64,000 bases of DNA from a bacterium (GCA_020444265.1 JAHLLH010000006.1:186001-250000), one strand, 5' to 3'. Positions 52,003 to 62,164 are shown, counted from the first letter of the stretch. Translations and numbers: made by a program. The notes: generated by a model not told the origin, from the letters alone.

Positions 52003-54417
52003 CTACTCCGAACGCAAGGCATCGGTCGGATTCATCCTCGAGGCACGGACCGACTGGCTGGCAACAGTCGCAACCGCAAGGGCGAGGGCGAGGGCACCCG
52101 CCAGCAGGAAGGGAATCGGGGTCAAGTGGACACGCAGTTCAAATCCACCCAGCCACCTCGAAAGCAGCCACCAGGCAACCGGCCAGGCGATGACAGTCGC
52201 AAAGAGCACCCAACGCAGGAAGCCGCTGGCCAGTAGTCGGACCAAGCTGGTTTCGCTCGCACCGAGTACCTTGCGGACGGCGATCTCACGTCTCCGCTGC
52301 TTCACCGCAAAGCTGGTCAGCCCGAGAATGCCAAGGCAGGCGATCACAAGCGCCAGGCCGGAGAAGATTGAAACAGAGGCTGCGAAGGCACGATCCGCAC
52401 GATAGAGCTCGTTGAACTGGTCATCGAGGAATCGAGTTCCGATCAGCTTCTGGTTAAAGATGTCGCTGTAAGCCTCTTCAGCCGCCTTTTTACCTGCCTC
52501 GATTTTACCCGGCAGCAGACGGACAAAGACGCGGCTGGAGTACTGACGGCCCGGATGGAAGAAAGCCGGCTGGGTCTGGTCACGAGCCGTGCCGAAGTGG
52601 AAATTGTCCACAACGCCAACAATCGTCCTGCGCTGGAAACCATCTTCACCCCACCCGAAGGAAAAGGGCTGCCCGATCGGGTTGTCAAGGCCAAGACGTT
52701 CCGCAGCAGCCTGGTTGATCACCACAGCATCCTGCTCGTCCGCGCCGCCATCGAGACGTAACGTCCGTCCCTGAAGGACATGAATGCCCAACGCTTCGAA
52801 CCATTTGCCGCGAACATCAAAGACCACCATCCCAATCGCGCTATCAGGGATTACCTCGCCGGTAGGATGAACCGCCAACCCAGGCAGGTTGGAGCCGGGC
52901 AGGTTATTGGCTGAGCCAGCTGCCGCAACTCGTGGGTCGGCGTTGAGACGCTCCAGCAGACGGTCCCGTGCGGCGGGCGGATCGTCGGTTCCATCCGCTT
53001 CGAAGATCAGCACCTGGGAACGATCGTAGCCGAGGTCGCGCGTCAGCACGTAGTGAAGCTGATCGTTGATCACAAGGACTGCAACGACCAGAACAATCGA
53101 GATGGCGAACTGCCCCACCACCAGCACACGTCGCAAGAGAATCCCCGCACGGCTGGTGCGGAAATCGCCCTTCAAGACAGTCACTGGCTGGAAATTGGCA
53201 AGTACAAGCGAGGGGTAAATCCCGGCGAGCAACCCGGCGACCAGAACAGCACCAAGAAGCGCCAGTGGCATCCAGGGGGTTGCGATCATTTCGTGGCCGA
53301 GATCACGCCCCAGGATCGGCTCGAGGGAAGGCAGCGCCAGCTGGACGATCAGCAGAGCCAGCAAGCCGGACAGCAGAGTCAGCACAACCGATTCCATCAG
53401 GAAGCCGGGAACGAGGCTTCTCCGGCTGCCGCCGAGAGATTTACGGATCCCCACTTCACGGGCACGGTCCGCTGCCTGGGCGGTGGTAAGGTTGACATAG
53501 TTAATCACGGCGATCAGCAGAATCGCAAAGCCGAGGGCTGCGAGGATCAACAGGCTTTCGACATCACGGCCCTTGGCGTTGATCCAGTTGTACCCCTGGT
53601 CACTGCTGTGCAGGTGCAGGTCGTGCAACGGCATCACCTTAAGTCGTTGCGCCGGATGGACACCCGTATTCTCGCCGTAGTACTCGAGGATTTTGTTGCC
53701 CAGAGCCTCGAAGTCCACACCCGGAACCAGCTTGGCGTAGACCAGAACCCAGTTGTTTTCCCAGGATTCGAGGTAGAACTCGTTTTCCGGATTCAGGTAT
53801 ACCGGTATCACCATGCCGAACTGCATGTGTGAGGTCGAGGGAATGTCCTTCAATACGCCACCGACCACCGCATCATCGATTTCAGCTGCCTTTACCGGCT
53901 GGCCGAGGGCCGGTTCGCCGTGGAAAAGCGCACGAGCGGTCGACTCGGTGATCAGCACCTTGTACGGGCTGTCCATTGCGGTCCTCGGGTCGCCCTCCAC
54001 CAGGGAATAACCGAATACGGTCAGGAAACTCGAATCGGCATACATCGTCTCAACACTCACACCCGACGCAATTTCAATCGGAACATCGGAGGGTTGGATT
54101 TGACGTGGACCCCAAGCTTGCATCCGTGTGGTGGCAAGCACTTCCGGCATCACCTCGGGCAGCATCACCCCCAGTTTCCCCGAAACCGGAGCAAACTTCT
54201 CCTGAATGACCCCATCGTCATCTTCGAAGGTGTTGTAGAGACGAACAATAGTCTCGGAATCGGGCAGAAAACGGTCGTAGCGAAGATCATGGATGATCGA
54301 CAATGCGATGACCAGGCAGGCCGCGAGACCAAGGGACAAGCCGAGCACATTGACCAGGGCATGGCCACGGTTGCGGACGAGATGACGAATCGAGAGTATG
54401 AACCAATTGCGGAACAT
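52003..54417 (-). CDS. FtsX/MacB-type ABC permease
   Basis: An 804-residue inner-membrane protein of the long FtsX-like family common in Bacteroidota. It has an amino-terminal helix (RGHALVNVLGLSLGLAACLVIALS), a MacB periplasmic core domain, three helices near residues 285-400, a second periplasmic domain and three carboxyl helices containing the FtsX hallmark TSFAVKQRRREIAVRKVLGAS. The same motif occurs in the first half as RAREVGIRKSLGGS. The ATG follows GGAGGATAA. No ATPase gene is adjacent, so the partner must be encoded elsewhere. It probably exports a lipid, peptide or lipoprotein. Confidence 0.88.
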   Translation of the reverse strand: MFRNWFILSIRHLVRNRGHALVNVLGLSLGLAACLVIALSIIHDLRYDRFLPDSETIVRLYNTFEDDDGVIQEKFAPVSGKLGVMLPEVMPEVLATTRMQAWGPRQIQPSDVPIEIASGVSVETMYADSSFLTVFGYSLVEGDPRTAMDSPYKVLITESTARALFHGEPALGQPVKAAEIDDAVVGGVLKDIPSTSHMQFGMVIPVYLNPENEFYLESWENNWVLVYAKLVPGVDFEALGNKILEYYGENTGVHPAQRLKVMPLHDLHLHSSDQGYNWINAKGRDVESLLILAALGFAILLIAVINYVNLTTAQAADRAREVGIRKSLGGSRRSLVPGFLMESVVLTLLSGLLALLIVQLALPSLEPILGRDLGHEMIATPWMPLALLGAVLVAGLLAGIYPSLVLANFQPVTVLKGDFRTSRAGILLRRVLVVGQFAISIVLVVAVLVINDQLHYVLTRDLGYDRSQVLIFEADGTDDPPAARDRLLERLNADPRVAAAGSANNLPGSNLPGLAVHPTGEVIPDSAIGMVVFDVRGKWFEALGIHVLQGRTLRLDGGADEQDAVVINQAAAERLGLDNPIGQPFSFGWGEDGFQRRTIVGVVDNFHFGTARDQTQPAFFHPGRQYSSRVFVRLLPGKIEAGKKAAEEAYSDIFNQKLIGTRFLDDQFNELYRADRAFAASVSIFSGLALVIACLGILGLTSFAVKQRRREIAVRKVLGASETSLVRLLASGFLRWVLFATVIAWPVAWWLLSRWLGGFELRVHLTPIPFLLAGALALALAVATVASQSVRASRMNPTDALRSE

Positions 54418-54458
54418 TTATCCTCCAAAACCATTTAATTCGCATAGGAAATGCAAAG

Positions 54459-54491
54459 AGCAGGCCGAGGATGGTATCCACGGCCTGCTCT
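54459..54491 (-). terminator. Terminator of the 54617 sorting-domain gene
   Basis: On the minus strand GAGCAGGCCG and CGGCCTGCTC form a 10-bp perfect stem around a 13-base loop, followed by TTTGCATTT. It separates this gene from the permease. Confidence 0.75.
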
Positions 54492-54616
54492 CATGTAGGA
54501 CCTTTAATATCTTAAGGTTAAGAAGAGCTTCTGCACTCATCTTTCACCGCAGGAAGCAGTTTCTCGCCGTAGATGTAGCATTCCAGTAAGATACTGCTTC
54601 AAAAGAGACAGGTGAC

Positions 54617-56908
54617 CTATTTCAGGCGAACCAGCTTCTCGGTCGCACTGAAACCGGAGCCTGTGGTCATCCGCAGGAAGTAGACACCACTCGGCTGGTT
54701 CACCGCATGCCAGCTCAGGTTGTGGACGCCTGCTTCACGGACCCCATCGGTCAGGACCGCGACTTCACGTCCCAGCATGTCGTAGACCGCGAGACGGACC
54801 GTGCCGCTTGCCTTCATCGTGAAACGAATGCTCGTCGAGGGGTTGAAGGGATTCGGCCACGACTTTGCGAGGGCATATTCATTCGGGGCCGCAGCACCAT
54901 CACCGACCGCGTTAACGATATAGCTGACGGTCACCGATGCCAAAACCGCCGGATCGAGGGGTTGGTTTTCGAGATCGACCAACTGGAACGTGAGGGTATT
55001 TTCGCCTTCCAGCAGATTCTCAACGAGCAGGTCCTCACTGGAATCGAGGTACTGCGGGTCGCCCTCGTTCATTGAAAATTCGAGGTAGCCGTCGCCTTCC
55101 GCTCCCAGCTCGAAATGGGTGATGTCAAACTGGACGGTTACCTGGTCAACATCCACTTCGCTGCCATCCTCGGGCGAAGTAATATCCAGAGTCGGCAGAA
55201 CATAGGTCACGGTAACCTCTGCAGTGACCGGAGGATCAAGCGGGTTCTCATCGTAATCCACAAGCTCGAGGGTGATGGTGTTTTCGCCCACTTCGAGTGT
55301 TTCGATCACGACCGAACCATCAAATGTGGTGAATCCATATTCGGTTGATGTGCCGGATACTGTCACCGCAAGTATTCCATCCCCCCCTTCTTCTGCGATG
55401 TTGAAGTTGGAAGCCGAGTAGTTCATGCTGATCGGCAGGGAGTTGATCACATCTCCCTCATTCGGCCAATCGATCGCCAGACTTGGACCCGCTCCGCCCC
55501 AGGCACCTAACGAACCATCCGGGTTGATATTCTGCAGGTAGAGATCCGGGTTTCCGGAGCGATTGTCTGTAAAGACCGAGAGAACCTGTCCCGCATTGTT
55601 GAGGACCGCGTTCTGACGTCCCTTCTCGCTGCTGACTGAACTCATGACGACAGGTGATGTATCCCAGACTGGTTCACCGGAGGCATCCAACATGATTCCT
55701 TCCAGGTGGTCCGCCTGGCCACCTGCATCAATCAGGTAGGTCGCGACCGCGCCATACCCTGGGACAAATGTGGCGCTGACATGGGAGGCCTGGTTCTGAC
55801 CAAGTGCCACCAGTTCAACTGCATTGTCACCCCAGAGTCGTGCACCATTGGCACTGACAGCCTGTCCGCCGACACCCCAGAGGCTCTGGTTCGCATTGCT
55901 GATGGTGTAGAAGATGTAGGTGATCCCACTCGCCATGTCGTAGGCGATATCCGGGCTGGTCTGGAGCTGGTCAGCCGCAAGGCTTGCCTGGACCGCGGAA
56001 GCATCATTCCAGAGAACACTCCCGCTCGCATCAACATGCTGCACGAAGGCATGATTGTTGTTGTTGTACCAGTAGAAAATGGCGCCGTTGGCACCATCAG
56101 AAAGGATGTCCGGCTGGGTGAAGGTGCTGATATCACCATTCGGGTTTGCTTGTACGCCACCGTCACCCCATTGCGGGGTGCCATCGGCACTGTAACGCTG
56201 GCCAACATAATAGCTCGGTGACATCCAGAAGTCGCTCGTGTGGACCTGGTAGCCTGCAATCACACCGCCATCATCGGTCGAGGCGAGCTTGATGCGATCT
56301 ACCGGGAACTCGTCGGTTATGGTGATGACTGCGGGATCCCATGCAGAGTTGCCGTCCGCATCCAGCTTGGTAAGGTTTACCACGCTGTTGTCATCCTGCC
56401 AGGCGAAGACGGCACCACCATCGCTGGTGCCCACCGCCTGCTGACCAACATCACCGATGGCATTGGCTGTCAAGGTCACCCCATCTTCGCCCCAGTTGAA
56501 GGTTCCATCCGTAGAGACGCTGTAGGCGTAGATATCCCAATCGTCCCCGTCACGGATGTCATTGGTCGCGAAGATGGCATTGTCATTGACATCCACCTCC
56601 ATATCCCAGACGGTGATCCATGAGGTCATCGGGTTGTCGCTGACAAGCAGGCCATTCTCCCACTGCACCGCTCCTGCTGCATTCACATACTGCAGGTAGA
56701 CATCGTAGTTGCCGGAGGCATTGCTGTAGAAGAGGATGAAAGCTCCGCCATCACTCGTTTCGCGAATGATCGGGGTCGTTTGTTCCCCATCGCCATTGGC
56801 AAGAGTCAGGTTCAAAGCGGGGTCGGTCGGCCACTGCGCATGGGCTTCAGGGATAAATGCGATTGCACTTACCACGACCAGCAACAGGGCTGTACGGATA
56901 TGGTTCAT
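54617..56908 (-). CDS. Secreted sorting-domain protein with tandem Ig-like repeats
   Basis: A 763-residue exported protein (signal LLLVVVSAIAFIPEAHA) preceded by GAGGAGAAAAAC. The first 480 residues contain repeated QWxxG/NxGVxxxx segments (for example AGAVQWENGLLVSD, DGTFNWGEDGVTLT, GTPQWGDGGVQ and SGSVLWNDASAV), a repeat pattern seen in surface proteins of this group. Two Ig-like repeats of about 90 residues follow, with VGENTITLELVDYDENPLDPP and EGENTLTFQLVDLENQPLDPA. The sorting domain is KSWPNPFNPST, YDMLGREV, SGVYFLRM and a terminal KLVRLK. The ligand is unknown. Confidence 0.8.
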   Translation of the reverse strand: MNHIRTALLLVVVSAIAFIPEAHAQWPTDPALNLTLANGDGEQTTPIIRETSDGGAFILFYSNASGNYDVYLQYVNAAGAVQWENGLLVSDNPMTSWITVWDMEVDVNDNAIFATNDIRDGDDWDIYAYSVSTDGTFNWGEDGVTLTANAIGDVGQQAVGTSDGGAVFAWQDDNSVVNLTKLDADGNSAWDPAVITITDEFPVDRIKLASTDDGGVIAGYQVHTSDFWMSPSYYVGQRYSADGTPQWGDGGVQANPNGDISTFTQPDILSDGANGAIFYWYNNNNHAFVQHVDASGSVLWNDASAVQASLAADQLQTSPDIAYDMASGITYIFYTISNANQSLWGVGGQAVSANGARLWGDNAVELVALGQNQASHVSATFVPGYGAVATYLIDAGGQADHLEGIMLDASGEPVWDTSPVVMSSVSSEKGRQNAVLNNAGQVLSVFTDNRSGNPDLYLQNINPDGSLGAWGGAGPSLAIDWPNEGDVINSLPISMNYSASNFNIAEEGGDGILAVTVSGTSTEYGFTTFDGSVVIETLEVGENTITLELVDYDENPLDPPVTAEVTVTYVLPTLDITSPEDGSEVDVDQVTVQFDITHFELGAEGDGYLEFSMNEGDPQYLDSSEDLLVENLLEGENTLTFQLVDLENQPLDPAVLASVTVSYIVNAVGDGAAAPNEYALAKSWPNPFNPSTSIRFTMKASGTVRLAVYDMLGREVAVLTDGVREAGVHNLSWHAVNQPSGVYFLRMTTGSGFSATEKLVRLK

Positions 56909-56991
56909 GTTTTTCTCCTCGGGCCAGAGGCTCGTGGGCGGGCGGACGAGGTAGGGCTGGTAATAACAAGTATCACGTCCTGAATCTCACC

Positions 56992-57525
56992 TCACTCGTG
57001 TGGCTCGTCAATTGTTCGCTCGTCTGTGGGTGTTCTGTCTTCCTCGGGTACCTGAGGACGATTAAATGCCGCTTTCAAACGGTACGCGTAGATCAGCAGG
57101 AGAAGCAAGACTCCACCCGCAATGATCAACTGAATCACCCAGATCATGTTTGCCTGGGAATCGACGACACCGGGAAACATCTCGTTGATCTGCTCTTCGC
57201 GTCCACGGTTCAGCAGGCCGAAGACTGCGCCTGTCAGGGTGGTCGCCAAGCTGAGATAGAGGGTGGCGATCAACAGGAGACGTGACCAGGCATCCATCCG
57301 AAGCAGGCCAATTCCGAGCACGACAAAGAGGATCAGTTTGATGCCGAACTCGATGTGCGGCAGGGGAGTGGGAGCGAGAAAACCGAGGAAGGTATCGAAG
57401 GGAATGGTCCCTTTGATCAACATGTGAATCTGGCCGACTGCAGTCAACAGAAAGAGGTACCCAAGCAGGGTCACCCCGAGGGGACGTTTTTTCGATTGCT
57501 CGGACATCATGAACTTGCTGGCCAT
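56992..57525 (-). CDS. Small four-helix membrane protein
   Basis: I do not recognise the family. The 177-residue protein has four hydrophobic segments: LGVTLLGYLFLLTAVGQIHM, FGIKLILFVVLGIGLL, LLLIATLYLSLATTLTGAVF and IWVIQLIIAGGVLLLLLIYAY. A polar, acidic carboxyl tail follows (about 25 residues, ending TIDEPHE). It is consistent with a small inner-membrane protein of the DUF-type found widely without assigned function. Start sites at 57525 and a few residues later are both possible. Confidence 0.65.
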   Translation of the reverse strand: MASKFMMSEQSKKRPLGVTLLGYLFLLTAVGQIHMLIKGTIPFDTFLGFLAPTPLPHIEFGIKLILFVVLGIGLLRMDAWSRLLLIATLYLSLATTLTGAVFGLLNRGREEQINEMFPGVVDSQANMIWVIQLIIAGGVLLLLLIYAYRLKAAFNRPQVPEEDRTPTDERTIDEPHE

Positions 57526-58274
57526 CTTTCTACACCTTCAACCGGTTGATTTTCTGCAAAGATAAGGAAATCAGCACCCTGCTCTGGAGCACGATGCAAA
57601 CGTTCGCGTAGGGTAAGAGCGGAGTTTGAAACCACGGCAAATCATCAATACGTTGTAAAAGCATGGTCAGTTATGCTGACTGGAGCGAAGCACTCCTCCC
57701 CGCATTCGAGTCGCTTTCCTCAACCTGCCCCCTGCCGGGAGGACCTGTGTTGGACTGCTTGCAGCTGGTGTCATCCAACATCATGGCTCTGTCCCAACAT
57801 ACCTGCGGGGCGAAAATCCTACCCTGCACCTGTTGACCAGATCCGGTTGAAGGATGCACCGCATACACAGGAACTTGTGGCTCTTCCCTCAAGATGCCGC
57901 CCCTGTCGTATCCTGCATTGCGATCTGTCATTGACGACAGGTGGTCGTTTTTTCGTCCGCCATCGTTGAGCCGGCCGGATCGTAGCCAAACTGTTCAACA
58001 CAGTGAGTTTCCGAACGCTGGAAGGTAAGCGGACCTCTTCCCGGGCCGTGGAGATGAACGTCCCTTCCGATCATGCCCGGCAGGTGGTGATCCTGAGCAT
58101 CATCGTGCTGGTGACAGTTTTATTTCCTCCATTCTTGAGGGGAAACGGGTCCGGCAGGAAATGCTCGTCAGGTTCGAGCCGATGTCCAATCTCGACTCAC
58201 CCCCGTATCTCTTCAGGATGAGTTCCCTCAGCTACGGCCCGCTGTGACCGGTCGGCCGGGTGTCCTTGGATGCT
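57526..58274. other. Gene-free region
   Basis: About 750 bases with no supported gene. A short hairpin GTCAG TTATG CTGAC is at 57664-57678. The short frames here have repeat-like or random composition. It contains the promoter of the 56992 gene. It could be a decayed gene, but I see no recognisable remnant. Confidence 0.4.
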
Positions 58275-59750
58275 TCAGCCGGCCGGTTTGTTCTCATCCC
58301 CCTCCTCCCCCGACAGGTCGTCGGGTTCGGGTTCATCGTACCCATCGTCCGTAGAATCCTGGTTTTTCTCTTCGACAACGGGTAATCCTTCGAGCAGTTT
58401 GGGATCGAGCGCGGCAAGATCCTCTTCGGTGAAGGCTGGGATGGGTTCTGGTTTCGGTTCAGCGGAAGGAGTGTCACTGGTCTCCTCTTCCAGACCTGAA
58501 ACCGTAATGCCACCCGGAAGCTCGATCTCGGCTGGTCGCTCATCCCTTTCCGGAAAGTCAAACTGGGACCGTAAAAGATGGACCTCCTCGGCCAGTTCGT
58601 CGAGACTGTTCTCCCATTCAGCGAACGGTTGAGCAAGTCGTTCCTCTTCCACGGCAACATGCCCGAGAATGTCCGCCAGGGTTTCTTTCAGTGCGGACAT
58701 CGCATAGCGGGATCGTTGCAGCGAGTCGCTCAGATGCTCGAGCCGTTTCTCCAGGCTGCCGCGATCCACATCGGGCCACTCAGGCGCTGGTGGGGCTTCG
58801 ATTACCTGTTCAGCTTCCCGAGTCTCTTCGATCAGTGCATCAGCGTTGTCCGTATCGTCCTGCAGAACCGCACGCGCGGCATCTTCGATGCGCTGCATCT
58901 CGAGTTTCAGCGCTCGAATCGACTCATTGCGCTCCGCCGTCATGCGCCGTTCCAGTGCAGCGAGGGTTTTCTTCGAGGTTTGCCGCTCACGGTCCAGCAC
59001 ATCAATCAAGTGCCCTTCGGAACGTATGGTGTCACCGAACGCGGCAAAGGAGGGGGCGATCAAAAGGAGTAGAAAACCTGTTTGCGGCAGCATGCGTGTA
59101 GCGGGATGAAGTTGGGGCGAGAAACGTTCCAGCAGCAGCGCCGCCAGAAGCACGGCAACAGTACCCGCCCAGGGCAGCACAGTCAAAATGGCCTGCTCGG
59201 GAGAGGTCCGCAGGGCCAGCAGGGAATCAATTCCCCAATAGAGCAGGACCACCAGCAGCAGGAAGAGCATCAGGGGCCAGGTCAGCCAGCCGGAGCCGAG
59301 ATAGAGTAGTGCGAGAATGCCCGCCACAATCAAGGTGTGGGTGCGCACCTGGCCATGAACACTCCACCCCCAGGCAAGGGTTGAAGTGGCAAGCCAGGCA
59401 AAGAGCAGCAGTTTGATCAAGTAGAAACGAAGCGATAACAAGGGAAGGGTGCCATCGACCAGCATCAGACCGGCGGCGACAATCACCAGCGGTAAGGCGA
59501 GGAGAAGATGCATCCGTCCGGCACGGACCAGGACCCCGAGCAGCAGGTGAAGCACTCCGAGTACCGCTGCCGCAATGGGTAAGAGGTGGGAGCCCACTGG
59601 TCCGAGAGACCACCACTCGGAGACAAACCCACCCAGGTTTGCATGCCAGAGCTGAAGGTCGGGGTCATGAGCAAAGGGTGGGACCAGCGCCGCGGCCACC
59701 ACGAAGCCAATCCCCCCAAGGATTGCATAAAGGAGCCCTCGACCGATCAT
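58275..59750 (-). CDS. Membrane protein with long coiled coil and acidic tail
   Basis: I do not recognise this 491-residue protein. The first 240 residues have about seven or eight hydrophobic segments. A coiled-coil region (about 245-400) follows with RERQTSKKTLAALERRMTAERN and SLEKRLEHLSDSLQRSRYAM. The last 90 residues are acidic and proline-rich, ending DDLSGEEGDENKPAG. The combination suggests a membrane anchor with a cytoplasmic helical arm that may organise other proteins. GGAGAGG precedes the ATG. The gene stands alone. Confidence 0.65.
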   Translation of the reverse strand: MIGRGLLYAILGGIGFVVAAALVPPFAHDPDLQLWHANLGGFVSEWWSLGPVGSHLLPIAAAVLGVLHLLLGVLVRAGRMHLLLALPLVIVAAGLMLVDGTLPLLSLRFYLIKLLLFAWLATSTLAWGWSVHGQVRTHTLIVAGILALLYLGSGWLTWPLMLFLLLVVLLYWGIDSLLALRTSPEQAILTVLPWAGTVAVLLAALLLERFSPQLHPATRMLPQTGFLLLLIAPSFAAFGDTIRSEGHLIDVLDRERQTSKKTLAALERRMTAERNESIRALKLEMQRIEDAARAVLQDDTDNADALIEETREAEQVIEAPPAPEWPDVDRGSLEKRLEHLSDSLQRSRYAMSALKETLADILGHVAVEEERLAQPFAEWENSLDELAEEVHLLRSQFDFPERDERPAEIELPGGITVSGLEEETSDTPSAEPKPEPIPAFTEEDLAALDPKLLEGLPVVEEKNQDSTDDGYDEPEPDDLSGEEGDENKPAG

Positions 59751-59847
59751 CTACCTCTCCGTTGCTTCCGTCCGCTACGTCAAAGGTAGCCAGAACGGAT
59801 CCGAAATAGCAGAAATGGGGGTCGATGGAGATGGTTTTTCGCGAGCC

Positions 59848-60456
59848 CTACTTTTTCTTCGAGATTCGTCTCCGGATGTGAGGCGGGACCTGAAGCTGGA
59901 AACGGGAATGTTTCTGGGCGAAAACTCCTTCTCGTACGAAACGGATATCCTCGACCGAATAGAAGGCGTTGGGATTGTAGTGCTTGACAAAGGAGATCGC
60001 CTTGTCGAGATCCTGCCGCCAGAGCAGCATGTAAATGATCTTGACAGGGCCGGTCGCCCCTTCCGCATCAATGCTGGTCACACCGAATTGACTTTCACGG
60101 AAGGCACCGATCAATTCCGTCGCATCGGAACGTGTGATCACACGCAGGCTGACTACACCTATTGCGAGTTTGCCCTCGATCCAGATGCCGATAAAGGTAC
60201 CCGCCGAGAATCCGCCCGCATAGGCGATGTAATAAATCGGTGCCGTCAGGTTCTGCATGATCTGCCCAATGGCGATCAGCCAGATCATCACCTCGAAGAA
60301 GCCTAGCACAGGAGCGATGTACTTCATCCCCCGCGCCACGAATATGACCCGTAACGTCCCGATGCCAACATCGAGGATGCGCGACACAAAAATCAGCAGG
60401 GGAAGGATGACAAACGCGAAAAGGTTTGAATCCGTAAAGGTGGACTCAAGGGCCAT
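59848..60456 (-). CDS. UPF0316/DUF2179 membrane protein
   Basis: A 202-residue protein with three membrane segments (FVILPLLIFVSRILDVGIGTL, FFEVMIWLIAIGQIMQNL and YYIAYAGGFSAGTFIGIWIE), the typical amino half of the UPF0316 (DUF5698) family. A DUF2179-type cytoplasmic domain follows (VKIIYMLLWRQDLDKAISFVKHYNPNAFYSVEDIRFV). The ATG at 60456, with GGAG upstream, is preferred over the TTG at 60468. It ends RRRISKKK. Family members are uncharacterised; the DUF2179 fold is often linked to small-molecule sensing. Confidence 0.85.
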   Translation of the reverse strand: MALESTFTDSNLFAFVILPLLIFVSRILDVGIGTLRVIFVARGMKYIAPVLGFFEVMIWLIAIGQIMQNLTAPIYYIAYAGGFSAGTFIGIWIEGKLAIGVVSLRVITRSDATELIGAFRESQFGVTSIDAEGATGPVKIIYMLLWRQDLDKAISFVKHYNPNAFYSVEDIRFVREGVFAQKHSRFQLQVPPHIRRRISKKK

Positions 60457-60619
60457 GACATGCTCCAACGGACTTCTTGCAAGCTAGGTTATCGTCGTCA
60501 CTTTTTCTCGCGGTAGGATGGACTCAGAAAGCTGATAATGCAAGTACCTGTGATGGATTGTGACTCTTAGCGAGCTGGACTCTCCCAGCTGCTGGACGCA
60601 TGACAATTCGTCTCTTTCC

Positions 60620-62164
60620 TCAGATGGATTGGGGCGGTTTTCCGTCGAGTGGCAGCCGTAATGTCACTCGTGTTCCTTCGCCGATACGGCTTACGACGTT
60701 GATCTCCCCGTGGTGCTCTTCCATAATCTGGTAGCTGATCGAGAGGCCAAGACCGGAACCGACGCGCACGCCACGTGTGGTCACCCCTGGGTCAAAGATT
60801 TTCGGCAACAACTCTTCCCGAATCCCCTCCCCCGTATCCTCGATCTCAATCACAACGTGATCGCGGTCCATCCTTGTCTGGATAGTCACCCGCCCCTCGC
60901 CTGGAATCGCCTGGACAGCATTGTTCAACACATTCAGGAAAACCTGGTTGATCTGTCTGGCTCGGCAAAAGACCAGCTTCAACTCGCCAAACTCTCGCAC
61001 AATCTCGACTCGTCCACCTGTCATCTGGGTGAGAATCTCGATGGTGTCATTCAACCCTTCGTGAAGATCGGTTTCCTGCCAGTCTGATTCATCCAACCGG
61101 GCGAAGCTTTTGAGACGGCGCATCGTCTGGCCAATTCGTGACAAACCGTCGCGAATCACACGGTCTGCTTCCTCGATCATCGCATTTGCCTTGGCCACAT
61201 CATTGTCGTCCTGATCCGCTGCGGTCTTGCTGCGCAACAGCTTGGCTGCTCGTTCCCGGGTGTCCTGCATACTCGCCACAGCACCGAGAGGTGTATTCAC
61301 CTCGTGCACGACCCCAGCAACAAGCGACCCGAGTGACGCCATCTTTTCGGACTGCACAAGACGTACCTGTGCGGTGCGCAATTCACGAGTCCGTTCCTGT
61401 ACAGTCTGCTCCAGTCCATGGCTGAATTCAACAAGCTGACTACGCTGAAAACGGGCGATAATGTAGTAGAAATAGAAGGCGATCAAGGCGAAGAAATGGA
61501 AAGAGAGGATCGATACCTTCAAGCCGAGAGTGGGCAGCACCATCATAAAGATCAGCAGGATAAACTTGACCAGGATCAACCCGACCATATTGGCTGACAG
61601 AAAGTTTTTTTCTGCTCGGCTTTCGGTTTTGCGCCGAGCCTCTATCACCAGCCGAACTGCAAAGAGATCAAACAGGAAGAAAAGGACTTGAAGCAAAAGC
61701 ATCCCTGAGTTGTAAACAGGGGAGTAGCCGGTGATCGGGTGAAAATCAACACGTTCTACAGATCGTGTCAGGGTGAAGATGATAACAAAGAGTGCTAGAA
61801 CTGCGAGGTAAACACGGTGGAAGGAACGACTGCCTTTCTCCTTTAGACGACTGACATTATGAGTCTTGCCAGTCAGTGCGAAAATGTAGAGAAGACCGGT
61901 GTAGCCGGTAAAGAAAGCAGCTATGGTGACAAAGCGTGCGATCCGTACGGTATCAGCCGCTTGTTCAGGATCAACCAGCTGCAAACGAACCGTGCCGATC
62001 GCCAACAGACCCCAGGCGAGGCAAAAAATGGCAAATGCTACTCGTACAGGATCCTTTTTCCCGATCAGGAATGAGATCGCTCCCAGTCCGAGAATGACCA
62101 CCGTCGCGATTACCGAGGAGATGGCATACGCTGGCAGATAAAAGGTGCCGCCCTGGAACATCAT
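60620..62164 (-). CDS. 7TM sensor histidine kinase
   Basis: A 514-residue kinase. The amino half has seven membrane segments of the HisKA_7TM kind (YAISSVIATVVILGLGAISFLI and on), then a short coiled linker. The dimerisation and phosphotransfer region has His in LGSLVAGVVHEVNTPLGAV. The ATPase domain has N-box NVLNNAVQAIPGEG, G1 IEDTGEGI and G2 GSGLGLSI. The VHEVNTPLG variant places it with kinases related to the HPK4-type group. Its ATG overlaps the stop of the next upstream kinase gene (ATGA). No response regulator is in this part of the window. Confidence 0.9.
   Translation of the reverse strand: MMFQGGTFYLPAYAISSVIATVVILGLGAISFLIGKKDPVRVAFAIFCLAWGLLAIGTVRLQLVDPEQAADTVRIARFVTIAAFFTGYTGLLYIFALTGKTHNVSRLKEKGSRSFHRVYLAVLALFVIIFTLTRSVERVDFHPITGYSPVYNSGMLLLQVLFFLFDLFAVRLVIEARRKTESRAEKNFLSANMVGLILVKFILLIFMMVLPTLGLKVSILSFHFFALIAFYFYYIIARFQRSQLVEFSHGLEQTVQERTRELRTAQVRLVQSEKMASLGSLVAGVVHEVNTPLGAVASMQDTRERAAKLLRSKTAADQDDNDVAKANAMIEEADRVIRDGLSRIGQTMRRLKSFARLDESDWQETDLHEGLNDTIEILTQMTGGRVEIVREFGELKLVFCRARQINQVFLNVLNNAVQAIPGEGRVTIQTRMDRDHVVIEIEDTGEGIREELLPKIFDPGVTTRGVRVGSGLGLSISYQIMEEHHGEINVVSRIGEGTRVTLRLPLDGKPPQSI

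Noticed and set aside
57671-57931. 86-codon frame with HPSTGSGQQVQGRIF
   Set aside because: This phrase is typical of translated intergenic repeats. There is no good start and the neighbouring region is non-coding.
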